Positions 27,395 to 35,873 of a stretch of DNA of 64,000 nt are shown piece by piece. Under the pieces are notes generated by a model. It had not been told where the DNA came from and did no database searches. It saw only the letters and a list, made by a program, of their open reading frames with translations. Origin of the DNA: Adhaeretor mobilis (lineage in GTDB: Bacteria > Planctomycetota > Planctomycetia > Pirellulales > Lacipirellulaceae); contig NZ_CP036263.1 in the NCBI RefSeq assembly GCF_007741515.1, positions 3,707,178 through 3,771,177 of the forward strand. Direction: 5' to 3'. Each line of letters starts with the position of its first letter. Position 1 is the first letter of the stretch. Made by a program: the position numbers and the translations under genes.

Positions 27395-27603
27395 AAAAAA
27401 TTGCTTCTATCACTTCGTGGTTTATTGGATCCAGAGTGCCTGCTGCATGGGCTCCAATTGTACTATCCGTTAGCCATCGAGCTACGCCTCGACCGGTAAA
27501 CGCCACAATTCTCGCTAGGCAATGGCACTTGAAACAGCAAGAATAAGGGCTCCACCGCTATTATTGCACTACTAAATCGCTGATTCAAATCGCTGATTCT
27601 TCA

Positions 27604-28149
27604 ATGGCTCACCACTTCGTCCGCTACGGCTTGCTCGGCAACGTTGGTTGCTTTGTGGCAGTTGATGCGCTGCTGTACCCACGCGGGAAACGGGTGATCA
27701 TCCGTAGCCCACGAGGCTTGGAAGTGGGCGAAGTGCTCAGCCAAACCGAAAAGTCGATGGAAGCCAGGGGGACTGACGGGCAAATTCTTCGGCCTATGGG
27801 CGTGGAAGACGATCTTCTAGAAGCACGACTCAACAAGCATCGCCACGCCGCTTTCGAGGCATGCAGCACCTTACTGGCGAAAAACCAGATCGAAGCCACG
27901 CTGATGGATGTCGAACATTTGTTCGACGGGCAGGGGCTGTTCTTTTACTTCTTTGGCGATCCGCCTGCGGCTGCCAAGAGCCTCACCCAGGAATTGGCAG
28001 CCACATACGAAACGAGCGTCGAGTTTCGCAAGTTCAGTGAAACGCTCGCGGAAGGTTGCGGCCCAGGTTGCGGCACTGAGGAAGCAATGGGGCAGGGGGG
28101 TTGCGCGAGCTGCACTTCGTGCGCTGTGGCCAGTGCTTGTAAGAAGTAA
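27604..28149 (+). CDS. PSP1-domain protein with Cys-rich C-terminus
   Basis: A 181-residue protein whose body matches the PSP1/YaaT-like domain (VDALLYPRGKRVIIRSPRGLEVGEVLS, FYFFGDPPAAAKSLTQELA). Relatives include RicT of Bacillus, part of a cluster-bearing complex affecting RNA maturation and development. The C-terminal 35 residues hold six Cys (CGPGCG ... CASCTSC ... C), a likely metal or iron-sulfur ligand set. No signal peptide; cytoplasmic. It is divergent from bioB and convergent with the TPR gene ending at 28191. Specific role is unknown; cluster binding is inferred. Confidence 0.8.
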   Translation: MAHHFVRYGLLGNVGCFVAVDALLYPRGKRVIIRSPRGLEVGEVLSQTEKSMEARGTDGQILRPMGVEDDLLEARLNKHRHAAFEACSTLLAKNQIEATLMDVEHLFDGQGLFFYFFGDPPAAAKSLTQELAATYETSVEFRKFSETLAEGCGPGCGTEEAMGQGGCASCTSCAVASACKK

Positions 28150-28190
28150 TTGCCCCACAAGAAGTGCGCAGGTCTGGCATCCTCAGCGAT

Positions 28191-28523
28191 TCACACGTCG
28201 CGTTGTTCTTCTGCGGAACCCAACGATGCGAGGAATTCGCTCATCTCACCCGCGGCGTGAGAGTCTTCTTGGATGCGAGCCGCTTCGATACCATCGCGCA
28301 GCACACTGCGGGCATCGCTGGTACGTCCTAGTCGTGCCAGTTGCTGGCCCATCATGAAGAACGCTGGTACGTAAGCGGGCTCCTCGCGAGTAAGCTCGAC
28401 AAGATTGGAGAGGCTCGCATCGTGTTCACCTTCCTTGTCTTGCTCCATGGCTAAGCTGTACCGTAGAAAAATATCACCCGGCTCTTCGGCGAGCATGGCT
28501 TCGATCTTTTCACGTCGTGACAT
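28191..28523 (-). CDS. Small TPR protein
   Basis: About 110 residues from the ATG at 28523 (SRREKIEAMLAEEPGD), preceded by AAGGAAC at a proper distance; an in-frame ATG at 28562 is less likely. The repeat pattern (FLRYSLAMEQDKEGEHDASLSN, AYVPAFFMMGQQLARLGRTSDA) is tetratricopeptide-like with two to three repeats. It is cytoplasmic with no signal. It sits 57 bp downstream of the propeller-like protein gene, same strand, and converges on the PSP1 gene. Function beyond protein interaction is unknown. Confidence 0.75.
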   Translation of the reverse strand: MSRREKIEAMLAEEPGDIFLRYSLAMEQDKEGEHDASLSNLVELTREEPAYVPAFFMMGQQLARLGRTSDARSVLRDGIEAARIQEDSHAAGEMSEFLASLGSAEEQRDV

Positions 28524-28579
28524 ATTCTTGGTTCCTTTTTGCTTTGAGCACGTTAGTCGCAATTGAAAAACGCTGGTGG

Positions 28580-29698
28580 CTAAAACTCGCCAGTGACTTT
28601 GAGTATGGAGCCAGCGTTTTGGTCTTCTGAGGCTGCTCCATAAGCAGTGACGAAAAGCTGGTCGGTGTCAACAAACAGTAGCGAACTAGGTCGCGGCACG
28701 GAGCAAATCTTTACGGCACGGCAGGTCTGTTTTCCTTCGACCAGATGTTCGTCCAATCGGTAGACGCCGCCGGCCTGCTCGTCGTCCCAGGCCATGTCGG
28801 CCGCGTAGAGTTGCCCCGTGGGACTAAACGCCAGGGCGGAAATGTCTTGCAAGCCCGTATCCAAAGCAAGTGCTAAGCGGCCACTGTGGGGACTGTAAAA
28901 AGCGAGGCGGCTATCGCGGAGAGCTTCTTCGCCCGCCTCAGCACCAAGTCGCCCACATAGGCCAACCACTAAGTAGCCGCGGTCGCTTTCGACAAGATTC
29001 AGCGTTGCAGCGAGCGGCGTTTCGCACTGATTGGTTTCTCGTGTGGCGATAAACGGCTGCAGGTCGGAGGCGCGATTTTTGGCGATGGACGCCTTCAATA
29101 GCCAGCCGTGCCTAGAATCGCCGCTGGAAGTGGCGAACAGGGCAACGTCGGGCTTGGCGACCAGCGAAAAAAAGCCTCCTTCGCCTGTCATGCTGCGATT
29201 GCTCTCGCCAATTGGCCCCAGAACATAGTCAGACCTCTGAGAGCCAATCGGAGCTGCCGGCTCGTCTTGTGTAGTCGTAGGTAGATCGTATACGAGCATC
29301 TCGTCTTGCCCGCTGCCCGATCCACCACATCCGACCACAAGCTTACTTTTCTTCAGGAAAGCTAAGCCAAGGGGACCAACGGCTAAGTTCTCATCCAATG
29401 CCCAAGGGCCAACGGAAAATCCCTCTATTTGATCCGCAATCGCTTCTGGCGAATTGGTGCGAAAGCTGCAAACTTTGCCCGCACCACTCTCTGAAAAGAA
29501 GACTTCACTTCCTGCAGCAGCTGTGGAGCCCGGTCGCTCAACCAAGCCGCAAGGGTTGCTGAGCCCTTCTGCGACTACGGTGACCTTAAAACGTTCCGAC
29601 TCATCATCAGTCTGCTGAGCCACGGCAGTGGTGAAGGCGAAGCAGCCGAAGTACATTAGAGCTGTAGCAAGAGAGACGAATTGCCAACTTGTGAGCAT
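28580..29698 (-). CDS. Exported beta-propeller-like protein
   Basis: About 372 residues from the ATG at 29698, which is preceded by AGGGGAAC and starts a good signal peptide (LTSWQFVSLATALMYFGCFAFTTAVAQ). A longer frame to 29860 would overlap leuD. Mature sequence has glucose-sorbosone-dehydrogenase/NHL-propeller character (VVAEGLSNPCGLVERPG, DISALAFSPTGQLYAADMAWDDEQAGGVYRLD, RPSSLLFVDTDQLFVTAYG). No clear catalytic residues are seen, so a binding role or divergent enzyme are both open. It lies directly downstream of leuD with an 88-bp gap but is functionally unrelated. Confidence 0.75.
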   Translation of the reverse strand: MLTSWQFVSLATALMYFGCFAFTTAVAQQTDDESERFKVTVVAEGLSNPCGLVERPGSTAAAGSEVFFSESGAGKVCSFRTNSPEAIADQIEGFSVGPWALDENLAVGPLGLAFLKKSKLVVGCGGSGSGQDEMLVYDLPTTTQDEPAAPIGSQRSDYVLGPIGESNRSMTGEGGFFSLVAKPDVALFATSSGDSRHGWLLKASIAKNRASDLQPFIATRETNQCETPLAATLNLVESDRGYLVVGLCGRLGAEAGEEALRDSRLAFYSPHSGRLALALDTGLQDISALAFSPTGQLYAADMAWDDEQAGGVYRLDEHLVEGKQTCRAVKICSVPRPSSLLFVDTDQLFVTAYGAASEDQNAGSILKVTGEF

Positions 29699-29786
29699 GG
29701 TTTCCGTTCCCCTTAGTCCAGACTGGACTCCTAGTTCGCTGTCGCTCGGTCGGAATGACATGAAATCACGTTGACAACGCTGACAA

Positions 29787-30374
29787 CTAAGCGCGGGCTG
29801 CTTCAAAGGCATCAATCTTATCAACTTGTTCAAGCGTAAGCGCGATGTCATCGAGGCCATTCATAAGGCAATGGCGACGGAACGGCTCGACCTCAAAGCT
29901 TGCTGTGAAGCCATGTTCGTCGGTAAGCGTTTGCTTCTCAAGATCGGCCGTAAGCTGATATCCTTCATGCTTCGCGGCTCGCTGAAAAAGCTCCTCGATT
30001 TGCTCTTCGCTGAGCGGAATAGGGAGCAGACCGTTCTTGAAACAGTTGTTGTAGAAGATGTCAGCAAAGCTCGGCGCCACGATTACGCGGAAACCATAGT
30101 CCTCCAGAGCCCACGGGGCGTGTTCGCGACTCGAACCGGAGCCAAAATTACGGCGAGTGAGCAATATGCTGGCACCGGCAGCCTCGGGCCGATTTAGCTC
30201 GAAGGCCATATTCAAGGTGCCGTCGTCGCGGCGGGCCCAGTCCCAGAACAGGAACTCACCGAAGCCGGTTCGCTCAATTCGTTTGAGAAACTGCTTAGGA
30301 ATGATTTGGTCGGTATCGACGTTGGCACGGTCGAGCGAAACGACTTTGCCGGCGTGAGTTGTGAAAGCGTTCAT
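29787..30374 (-). CDS. leuD: 3-isopropylmalate dehydratase small subunit
   Basis: LeuD is the small subunit that with LeuC isomerises 2- to 3-isopropylmalate in leucine synthesis. The 195-residue product has the conserved [33 protein letters not shown] (swivel-domain active-site loop) and [17 protein letters not shown] motifs. Length is typical. The ATG at 30374 follows leuC by 60 bp on the same strand, so the pair forms an operon in the order leuC-leuD. Confidence 0.97.
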   Translation of the reverse strand: MNAFTTHAGKVVSLDRANVDTDQIIPKQFLKRIERTGFGEFLFWDWARRDDGTLNMAFELNRPEAAGASILLTRRNFGSGSSREHAPWALEDYGFRVIVAPSFADIFYNNCFKNGLLPIPLSEEQIEELFQRAAKHEGYQLTADLEKQTLTDEHGFTASFEVEPFRRHCLMNGLDDIALTLEQVDKIDAFEAARA

Positions 30375-30434
30375 AGCGAAAGTGGAAATACGAAAGGGGA
30401 GAGGGAATTATTGAGATGCGGACCGGAGGAGAGC

Positions 30435-31844
30435 TTAGTTCCATTCCCGGACGTCAACAAAGTGACCGGCCACGGCGGCGGCGGCGGCCATTTCGGGAGA
30501 CACAAGGTGCGTTCTACCGCCTTTGCCTTGTCGGCCTTCGAAGTTGCGATTGCTGGTCGAAGCACAGCGCTCACCCGGATCGAGTTTGTCAGGGTTCATC
30601 GCTAGGCACATGCTGCAGCCGGCTTCACGCCAGTCGAAGCCTGCCTCCTTGAACACTTGGTCGAGGCCTTCCTCTTCTGCCTGCTTTTTTACCTGGCCGC
30701 TACCAGGCACGACCATGGCACTCACGCTGCCGGCAACCTTGTGGCCCTTGGCTACCGCAGCAGCGGCACGCAGGTCTTCGATGCGTGCATTCGTACAAGA
30801 GCCAATAAATACTCGGTCGAGCTTAATATCGGTAAGCGACTCGCCACCGTTGAGGCCCATGTATTCGAGAGCCAGCGCAGTGGTTTTTTGCTCCGTCTCG
30901 TCGGAAAATTCCGCTGGCATGGGAACCTTCTTGTCGACCGAAGTGACTTGCCCAGGGTTAGTTCCCCAGGTGATTTGCGGGGCAATGTTGGCAGCGTCGT
31001 ATACGAGCGACTTGTCGTAAGTGGCGCCCTCGTCGCTAGGCAACTTACGCCACTTGGCGACGGCTGCGTCGAAGTCCGCCGGGACGAACTCGCGACCTTT
31101 CAGGTATTCATAGGTCACTTCGTCGGGCGCGATCATCCCGGCGCGAGCACCCGCTTCGATCGACATATTGCAAACCGTCATGCGGTTTTCCATGGTTAAC
31201 GCACGAATCGCTTCGCCTGTGTACTCCACACAATAACCGGTGCCGCCGCTCGTGCTGATTTGACCAATTAGATAGAGCACAATGTCCTTAGCCGTAACAC
31301 CGCGACCAACTTGGCCGTCAACGCGTAGTTCGAGCGTCTTCGGCTTGTATTGCAGCAGCGTCTGCGTGGCGAGCACGTGCTCGACTTCGCTGGTGCCAAT
31401 CCCAAACGCAAGCGCTCCAAAAGCACCGTGTGTAGAAGTGTGGCTATCGCCGCACACGATGGTCATGCCGGGCTGCGTGTAACCCATTTCGGGGCCGATC
31501 ACGTGGACAATGCCTTGGCGAACGTCATTGAGGTCGTAGTACTTAACGCCGAACTCTTTGCAGTTGTTGCTGAGCGTGTCGATCTGTTGTTTGGAGATCG
31601 GATCGAGGATCGGCAAGCTGCGATCGCTCGTCGGCACATTGTGATCTGCCGTGGCGATTGTTAGCTCAGGCCGGCGAACTTGGCGGCCGGCAAGGCGGAG
31701 CCCCTCAAACGCCTGCGGGCTGGTCACTTCATGCACGAGGTGCAGATCGATGTAGAGAATCGTCTGCCGACCCTCTTCCGCGTGGACAACGTGGTTATCC
31801 CAGAGTTTCTCAAACAGTGTGCGGGGATGAGCGGCTTCTGACAT
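30435..31844 (-). CDS. leuC: 3-isopropylmalate dehydratase large subunit
   Basis: LeuC carries the [4Fe-4S] cluster of isopropylmalate isomerase. From the ATG at 31844 ([19 protein letters not shown]; upstream AGAAGG supports it) it is 469 residues, matching the family; a longer in-frame start at 31940 is rejected. Conserved parts include [29 protein letters not shown] (cluster Cys), [17 protein letters not shown] (two cluster region Cys) and [10 protein letters not shown]. The aconitase-fold active site appears complete. It is transcribed with leuD; the other leucine genes are not in the window. Confidence 0.97.
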   Translation of the reverse strand: MSEAAHPRTLFEKLWDNHVVHAEEGRQTILYIDLHLVHEVTSPQAFEGLRLAGRQVRRPELTIATADHNVPTSDRSLPILDPISKQQIDTLSNNCKEFGVKYYDLNDVRQGIVHVIGPEMGYTQPGMTIVCGDSHTSTHGAFGALAFGIGTSEVEHVLATQTLLQYKPKTLELRVDGQVGRGVTAKDIVLYLIGQISTSGGTGYCVEYTGEAIRALTMENRMTVCNMSIEAGARAGMIAPDEVTYEYLKGREFVPADFDAAVAKWRKLPSDEGATYDKSLVYDAANIAPQITWGTNPGQVTSVDKKVPMPAEFSDETEQKTTALALEYMGLNGGESLTDIKLDRVFIGSCTNARIEDLRAAAAVAKGHKVAGSVSAMVVPGSGQVKKQAEEEGLDQVFKEAGFDWREAGCSMCLAMNPDKLDPGERCASTSNRNFEGRQGKGGRTHLVSPEMAAAAAVAGHFVDVREWN

Positions 31845-32068
31845 ATCGAATCTACCTTCTAACTTGAGAACTTCAACAAATGGCCCGGTGCTGGCGTAAA
31901 CAGTACCAACGGCAGCTATGCACCGCGGCGAGCCCTGCATTCTACGCGGAAGCTAATCAGTGCGAAAGTCGCGCCGAGAAAGTCGCGCGAAACAGATTTG
32001 AGCCTCACCGTCCCGACGAGGTTCACTGTACTGGTCGCACAAACTAGGCTCTGGGTTCGCGCCGCAGC

Positions 32069-33790
32069 TCAAATGGCTGCTAATTCCTGCACCTGGCGGG
32101 CGAGTGCCTTGCGTTTCGGGCAGCCGAAGTCTTTCCACCAAGCGGCCGCATCAGCAACAGTCCAAATCGGCTCGACGGGGACTTCTTCAAGTGCCACGAG
32201 CAACTGAGCGACCGTTTGAAAGCGGTCTTCAGGCTGTTTTTCCAAGCATCGGAGGATTAGTTCTTCAAGCTCGAGCGGCAAATCGGGGCAGAGTTCGCGG
32301 GGCGGAATGGGCTCTTCCGACGCGTGGGCCACAATCACTCGCAACGGTTGTTCATACTCGAACAGGGGCCGACCCGTAGCCATGTAGTACATGACCGCGC
32401 CGAGAGAATAGACATCGCTGCGTTCATCGACATTAGGACTGCCAGTAGATTGCTCGGGCGACATGAACAAGGGCGAGCCCGTGATAGAGCCAGCGGCAGT
32501 CAGGCCCGCTTCGGTGACATCGCTCATCGGCTTGGCGAGGCCAAAGTCCAGCAGCTTTGCGACGTCGAAACGTCCGCCACGATACGCGCAGAAAATATTA
32601 GCCGGCTTAATATCGCGATGCACGAGCCCCTGGTCGTGCGCTTCGGCCAGCGCTTCACCGACTTGAAGCATGAGGTACACGATCCTCCCCGCTGACAGAG
32701 GGCCGTGCATTTCTACTAGCTCGCCCAAATTATGTCCGGGAAGATACTCCATGACGTAGTAGAAAGTACCATCGTCGGTGCTTCCGTAATCGTAGATATC
32801 GATTGAATTCCAGTGCGATAGCTTCGCCGTAGCGCGAACTTCGCGTTCAAAACGAGCGAGCACCTGCGGGTCGCCGGCCTTTTCAGGTCGGATGACCTTG
32901 ATCGCACAAGGGCGTTTCATCATCTCGTGTTCGGCCAAATAGACTTCGCCCATGCCGCCGCTGCCAATGAGTTGCTTCAGACGATACTGGCCGAGCTGTT
33001 TCGCCAGGAATGCGTCGCGACGGAGTGTGCCGATTGTTTTCACACCAACCACCGCTGAAACACCAGTCATCAGTGCAATCAGGGCGTGCTCGATGAACAC
33101 GCCGCGAAAGGCTTGCATCCCTGCGAGGTTAAGGAACGCGGGCGACTGCCAGGCAACCACTCCGATTACAACTAGCGGCCCCAGTGCCAGCAGCCCGATC
33201 ACCACTGCTGCCCTTCGCCAAGTGTTGGGAACAAAAAGCGCGTAGCAGAAGATGAGAAACTGCCAAGGACCACCGATGTTGGGAATGTGGGTGTGCCCTT
33301 GGAGCGAGAGTGCGTCGTGTTCGAGACGCTGGGTTCCCAGAACGAAAAAGAAGGCGGCCGAGGAACCAACGATTAAGAGTTCGGCTATTCTTAATTTAGG
33401 AAGTGACAGGTCACACTTGGCGCACAGCTTCCACGAAATGAGCCCCAACAGCACGGTGACCGCCAAATGGGCGTAAGGGATACCGGCTGGTCCCACCGCT
33501 CCTTCGCCCCGCGCTGCCATTGCAAGTCGCCAGACAAGAAACATGGCAAACCCGCTCATGAGCACTACCGCTAAGATGCGGAGTCGGCCCCGTAGTAGCG
33601 CCCGCGTTTCCGCGGACATTTGCGGGCTGGAATCAGATACTAAGGCAACACGGCGTCGGGCCGATTTGCGCAGGCCCTCTTTCGATGATTGGTCGCCGGT
33701 CGAGGCCTCGCCGCTCGACTGATCGAGCAACGCTGGATCGGTTGCTCTGACGATCGTTTCGTCGTTGCTACCTGGAAGTTGCTCGGACAT
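32069..33790 (-). CDS. Membrane Ser/Thr protein kinase (TM domain N-terminal to kinase)
   Basis: A 573-residue protein. A Ser-rich cytoplasmic N-terminus of about 65 residues is followed by about six transmembrane segments (70-265), then a complete Hanks-type kinase domain (about 285-550). Visible motifs are the glycine loop IGSGGMGEVYLAEHE, Lys in AIKVIRPEKA, HRDIKPANIF, DFGLAKP and GSPLFMSPEQ. All residues for phosphotransfer to Ser/Thr are present. Most bacterial receptor kinases have the reverse order, kinase first. A membrane sensor fused in front suggests sensing within the membrane or envelope. It follows a palindromic element and the DUF1559 gene. Substrates are unknown. Confidence 0.92.
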   Translation of the reverse strand: MSEQLPGSNDETIVRATDPALLDQSSGEASTGDQSSKEGLRKSARRRVALVSDSSPQMSAETRALLRGRLRILAVVLMSGFAMFLVWRLAMAARGEGAVGPAGIPYAHLAVTVLLGLISWKLCAKCDLSLPKLRIAELLIVGSSAAFFFVLGTQRLEHDALSLQGHTHIPNIGGPWQFLIFCYALFVPNTWRRAAVVIGLLALGPLVVIGVVAWQSPAFLNLAGMQAFRGVFIEHALIALMTGVSAVVGVKTIGTLRRDAFLAKQLGQYRLKQLIGSGGMGEVYLAEHEMMKRPCAIKVIRPEKAGDPQVLARFEREVRATAKLSHWNSIDIYDYGSTDDGTFYYVMEYLPGHNLGELVEMHGPLSAGRIVYLMLQVGEALAEAHDQGLVHRDIKPANIFCAYRGGRFDVAKLLDFGLAKPMSDVTEAGLTAAGSITGSPLFMSPEQSTGSPNVDERSDVYSLGAVMYYMATGRPLFEYEQPLRVIVAHASEEPIPPRELCPDLPLELEELILRCLEKQPEDRFQTVAQLLVALEEVPVEPIWTVADAAAWWKDFGCPKRKALARQVQELAAI

Positions 33791-33834
33791 CAGTTTTGCT
33801 TTCGCTTGAGCAACATTGCACGCTGTGAATAAAC

Positions 33835-33923
33835 TAGCCCGCGAGCTACGCCTCGCGTGGAATTATCGCCATACGCCAACACCGCGCGAGCTAACTCGTA
33901 AGCAATACTGTGTTCGCGGGCTA
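33835..33923. repeat. REP-like palindromic element
   Basis: A perfect 10-bp inverted repeat TAGCCCGCGA (33835-33844) / TCGCGGGCTA (33914-33923) encloses 69 bp with further related words (GCGAGCTACGCCTCGC, CGCGCGAGCTA). A shortened relative, CGAGCTACGCCTCG, occurs near 27479-27492. It sits between the DUF1559 gene end and the kinase gene start. It looks like a dispersed intergenic palindrome; copies elsewhere in the genome are predicted. Confidence 0.55.
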
Positions 33924-33954
33924 ACTAAGTTTGTTTATTGGTTACGATAATTGA

Positions 33955-35724
33955 CTACCAGTTCACGACTTCACCACCGTTGCGTGTGAGCAATGCCTTG
34001 AACATTTCCGGGTCGATGGCGAACGACATGGAGTGCACACTTCCATCGGCCAGCCCCGCCAGAAAGATCGCTGGATGAATTGCTTGGTCGAGCCCAGCCA
34101 ATGGTTTCTTGGCGTTCAGCTCCCAGTCTGCCGGCTTGGTCCAAGTGACCGCCGCCGTGTTATCGACTTGCAAGAGAGCAATAGTATTCGATAGCCCATC
34201 GGTGAACTTTCTTAATGCTATCCCATTGCTCGTACCATCGAATGCAAGGCTTCCTCCAACAGGCGCTAAGTAATGGGTGTTGCCATCTCTTGGATCGACT
34301 GCAGCACTCGGCTCAGCGTAAACATCGGGCATTTTTTCGATGAGCGTCTTGTTGTGCTCGCTGTCCCACGGTTCGTCGAGATGAAACTGCTCATAGAGAG
34401 CCTGCTCCTCAATGAATGGCAGGATATGCACTCGCCAGCTCAGCAATGGATTGCCCTCGTCGTCATAGCTCGCATGCGCCGGGAACTGCCCCATAGTGTC
34501 GTGATAGTTGTGCATCGCTAGCATGATTTGCTTCATGTTGTTCATTGACATGTTCCGCCGAGCCGCTTCGCGAGCCGCTTGTACGGCAGGCAAGAGCAGG
34601 CCGACCAAAACGCCGATAGTCGCGTAATTCGTAAGCAATCCTCCACTGCCGTCAACTTTCGGATCGTGCTGAAATAGAGTCAACCTGACACCATCGCGAT
34701 CGAACTGGACGCTTTCGTCCATCCTTTTCAGCATGCGCGTGCCGTATCGGCCCGAGGCTTGCTCAACTGGATCGTCCGAAGCAAGTGCCTTCTGAATCTC
34801 TGGCTGGGCTTTTGCCCTGACCAAGGCTTTCTTGCTCTCAACGATATGCATGAGTTTGTCGGCGGCAGCTTCATCGTTGGCAGTAACGACTAAGTTCGTG
34901 AGGCTCTGGTTCGAGAAGTTCACTCGGAATTCAACCGTGCTGATCAAATCAGGAAGTTCTCGCAAGTCATCCAGCTCCGGCGGCAAGTCAACCTGCTGCA
35001 TTCCCATTTGCAATAGTGGTCGGATGGCGGCCACGTCGACCATAAGGAAAAAATCATCTCCCCGTGTTGCGGCTGCCACCTTAGCAGCAAGTGGCCCGAC
35101 GCCGTTGATCCGATCGGGCTTGGTGAGCTCTTGCATGGAGAAGTCGGGCGTGAGCAGGAACGACTTTTCATCGGGTTGCAGGATGCTGGGTGCCATGAAA
35201 TCTTGGCTTTTCAAGTAGTCCTTGCCGTTCACTTCGCCTGGCTGCGTGTGGCGAGTTAGCTGTTCCGAGTCGAGTGTTGCCGCTTCGGCGAAACGCACGA
35301 GTGCCGTGTAATTAGGTGGCCCGTTAGCGGGTGGAGAAACAGAGAGCACAATTTGATCTACCTTGAGCGGATCAAGCCCCGTTTCTTTGATCGAAGCAGC
35401 CTGGATGACTTCGGTGGGCATCATCTCCATCATGGCAGAGTTGAGTACCTGCCCGGGACGAGCAACGAGGATGACTGCCGCATCTGACAGAGCGTAGGAG
35501 AGATCGATTTCCGAGGCAGGCGCCATCGCCTTGTTCCCCAAAAGTGTCGTATCGTCGGTCGTACGTTGCGGATTAGGTGCCGGCTGCGTAACAGAGCGTG
35601 GTGGGACAGGACGCTGCACTTCTTGAGCGAGCACGGTCGTTGCCGGACCGCATGCCGTCAAGACTGCCAGCAGGCTACAGAGCCAACGGCTACTAGAACG
35701 ATCAGGGCGAATTGACTCAGGCAT
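33955..35724 (-). CDS. DUF1559-domain exported protein
   Basis: A 589-residue protein with a signal peptide ([21 protein letters not shown]). A large N-terminal domain of unknown type (about 50-380) is followed by a hydrophobic, pilin-like segment ([22 protein letters not shown], about 370-395). The DUF1559 region [21 protein letters not shown] and [20 protein letters not shown] comes next. DUF1559 proteins are very abundant in planctomycetes and usually begin with a type IV pilin-like leader; here the helix is internal, so processing as a pilin is unlikely. Role unknown, probably envelope. It lies downstream of glnS with a terminator-like hairpin between. Confidence 0.85.
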   Translation of the reverse strand: MPESIRPDRSSSRWLCSLLAVLTACGPATTVLAQEVQRPVPPRSVTQPAPNPQRTTDDTTLLGNKAMAPASEIDLSYALSDAAVILVARPGQVLNSAMMEMMPTEVIQAASIKETGLDPLKVDQIVLSVSPPANGPPNYTALVRFAEAATLDSEQLTRHTQPGEVNGKDYLKSQDFMAPSILQPDEKSFLLTPDFSMQELTKPDRINGVGPLAAKVAAATRGDDFFLMVDVAAIRPLLQMGMQQVDLPPELDDLRELPDLISTVEFRVNFSNQSLTNLVVTANDEAAADKLMHIVESKKALVRAKAQPEIQKALASDDPVEQASGRYGTRMLKRMDESVQFDRDGVRLTLFQHDPKVDGSGGLLTNYATIGVLVGLLLPAVQAAREAARRNMSMNNMKQIMLAMHNYHDTMGQFPAHASYDDEGNPLLSWRVHILPFIEEQALYEQFHLDEPWDSEHNKTLIEKMPDVYAEPSAAVDPRDGNTHYLAPVGGSLAFDGTSNGIALRKFTDGLSNTIALLQVDNTAAVTWTKPADWELNAKKPLAGLDQAIHPAIFLAGLADGSVHSMSFAIDPEMFKALLTRNGGEVVNW

Positions 35725-35841
35725 TGCAAACCTCCAGAGTAAGAAACAGGTCGGAAACCGCTTCTTGCGGCCTGCCGTTGCGGTTCAGCCTAACGCTTGA
35801 GAAGGCCTGGAGTCAACTTACCTTCCGAGGCCCTAACCCAT

Positions 35842-35868
35842 GGCCCGGGGTGCTCAAGCACCCCGGCC
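35842..35868 (-). terminator. GC-rich hairpin after glnS
   Basis: CGGGGTGC / GCACCCCG with a TCAA loop, extended by GGCC/GGCC across one bulged C, lies 6 bp beyond the glnS stop on the minus strand. Strong stem but no T-run. Likely transcript end or 3' stability element. Confidence 0.5.
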
Positions 35869-35873
35869 ACGCA

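Noticed and set aside
29699..29860. Extended N-terminus of the propeller-like protein
   Set aside because: It would overlap leuD, and the signal peptide with ribosome site begins at 29698.
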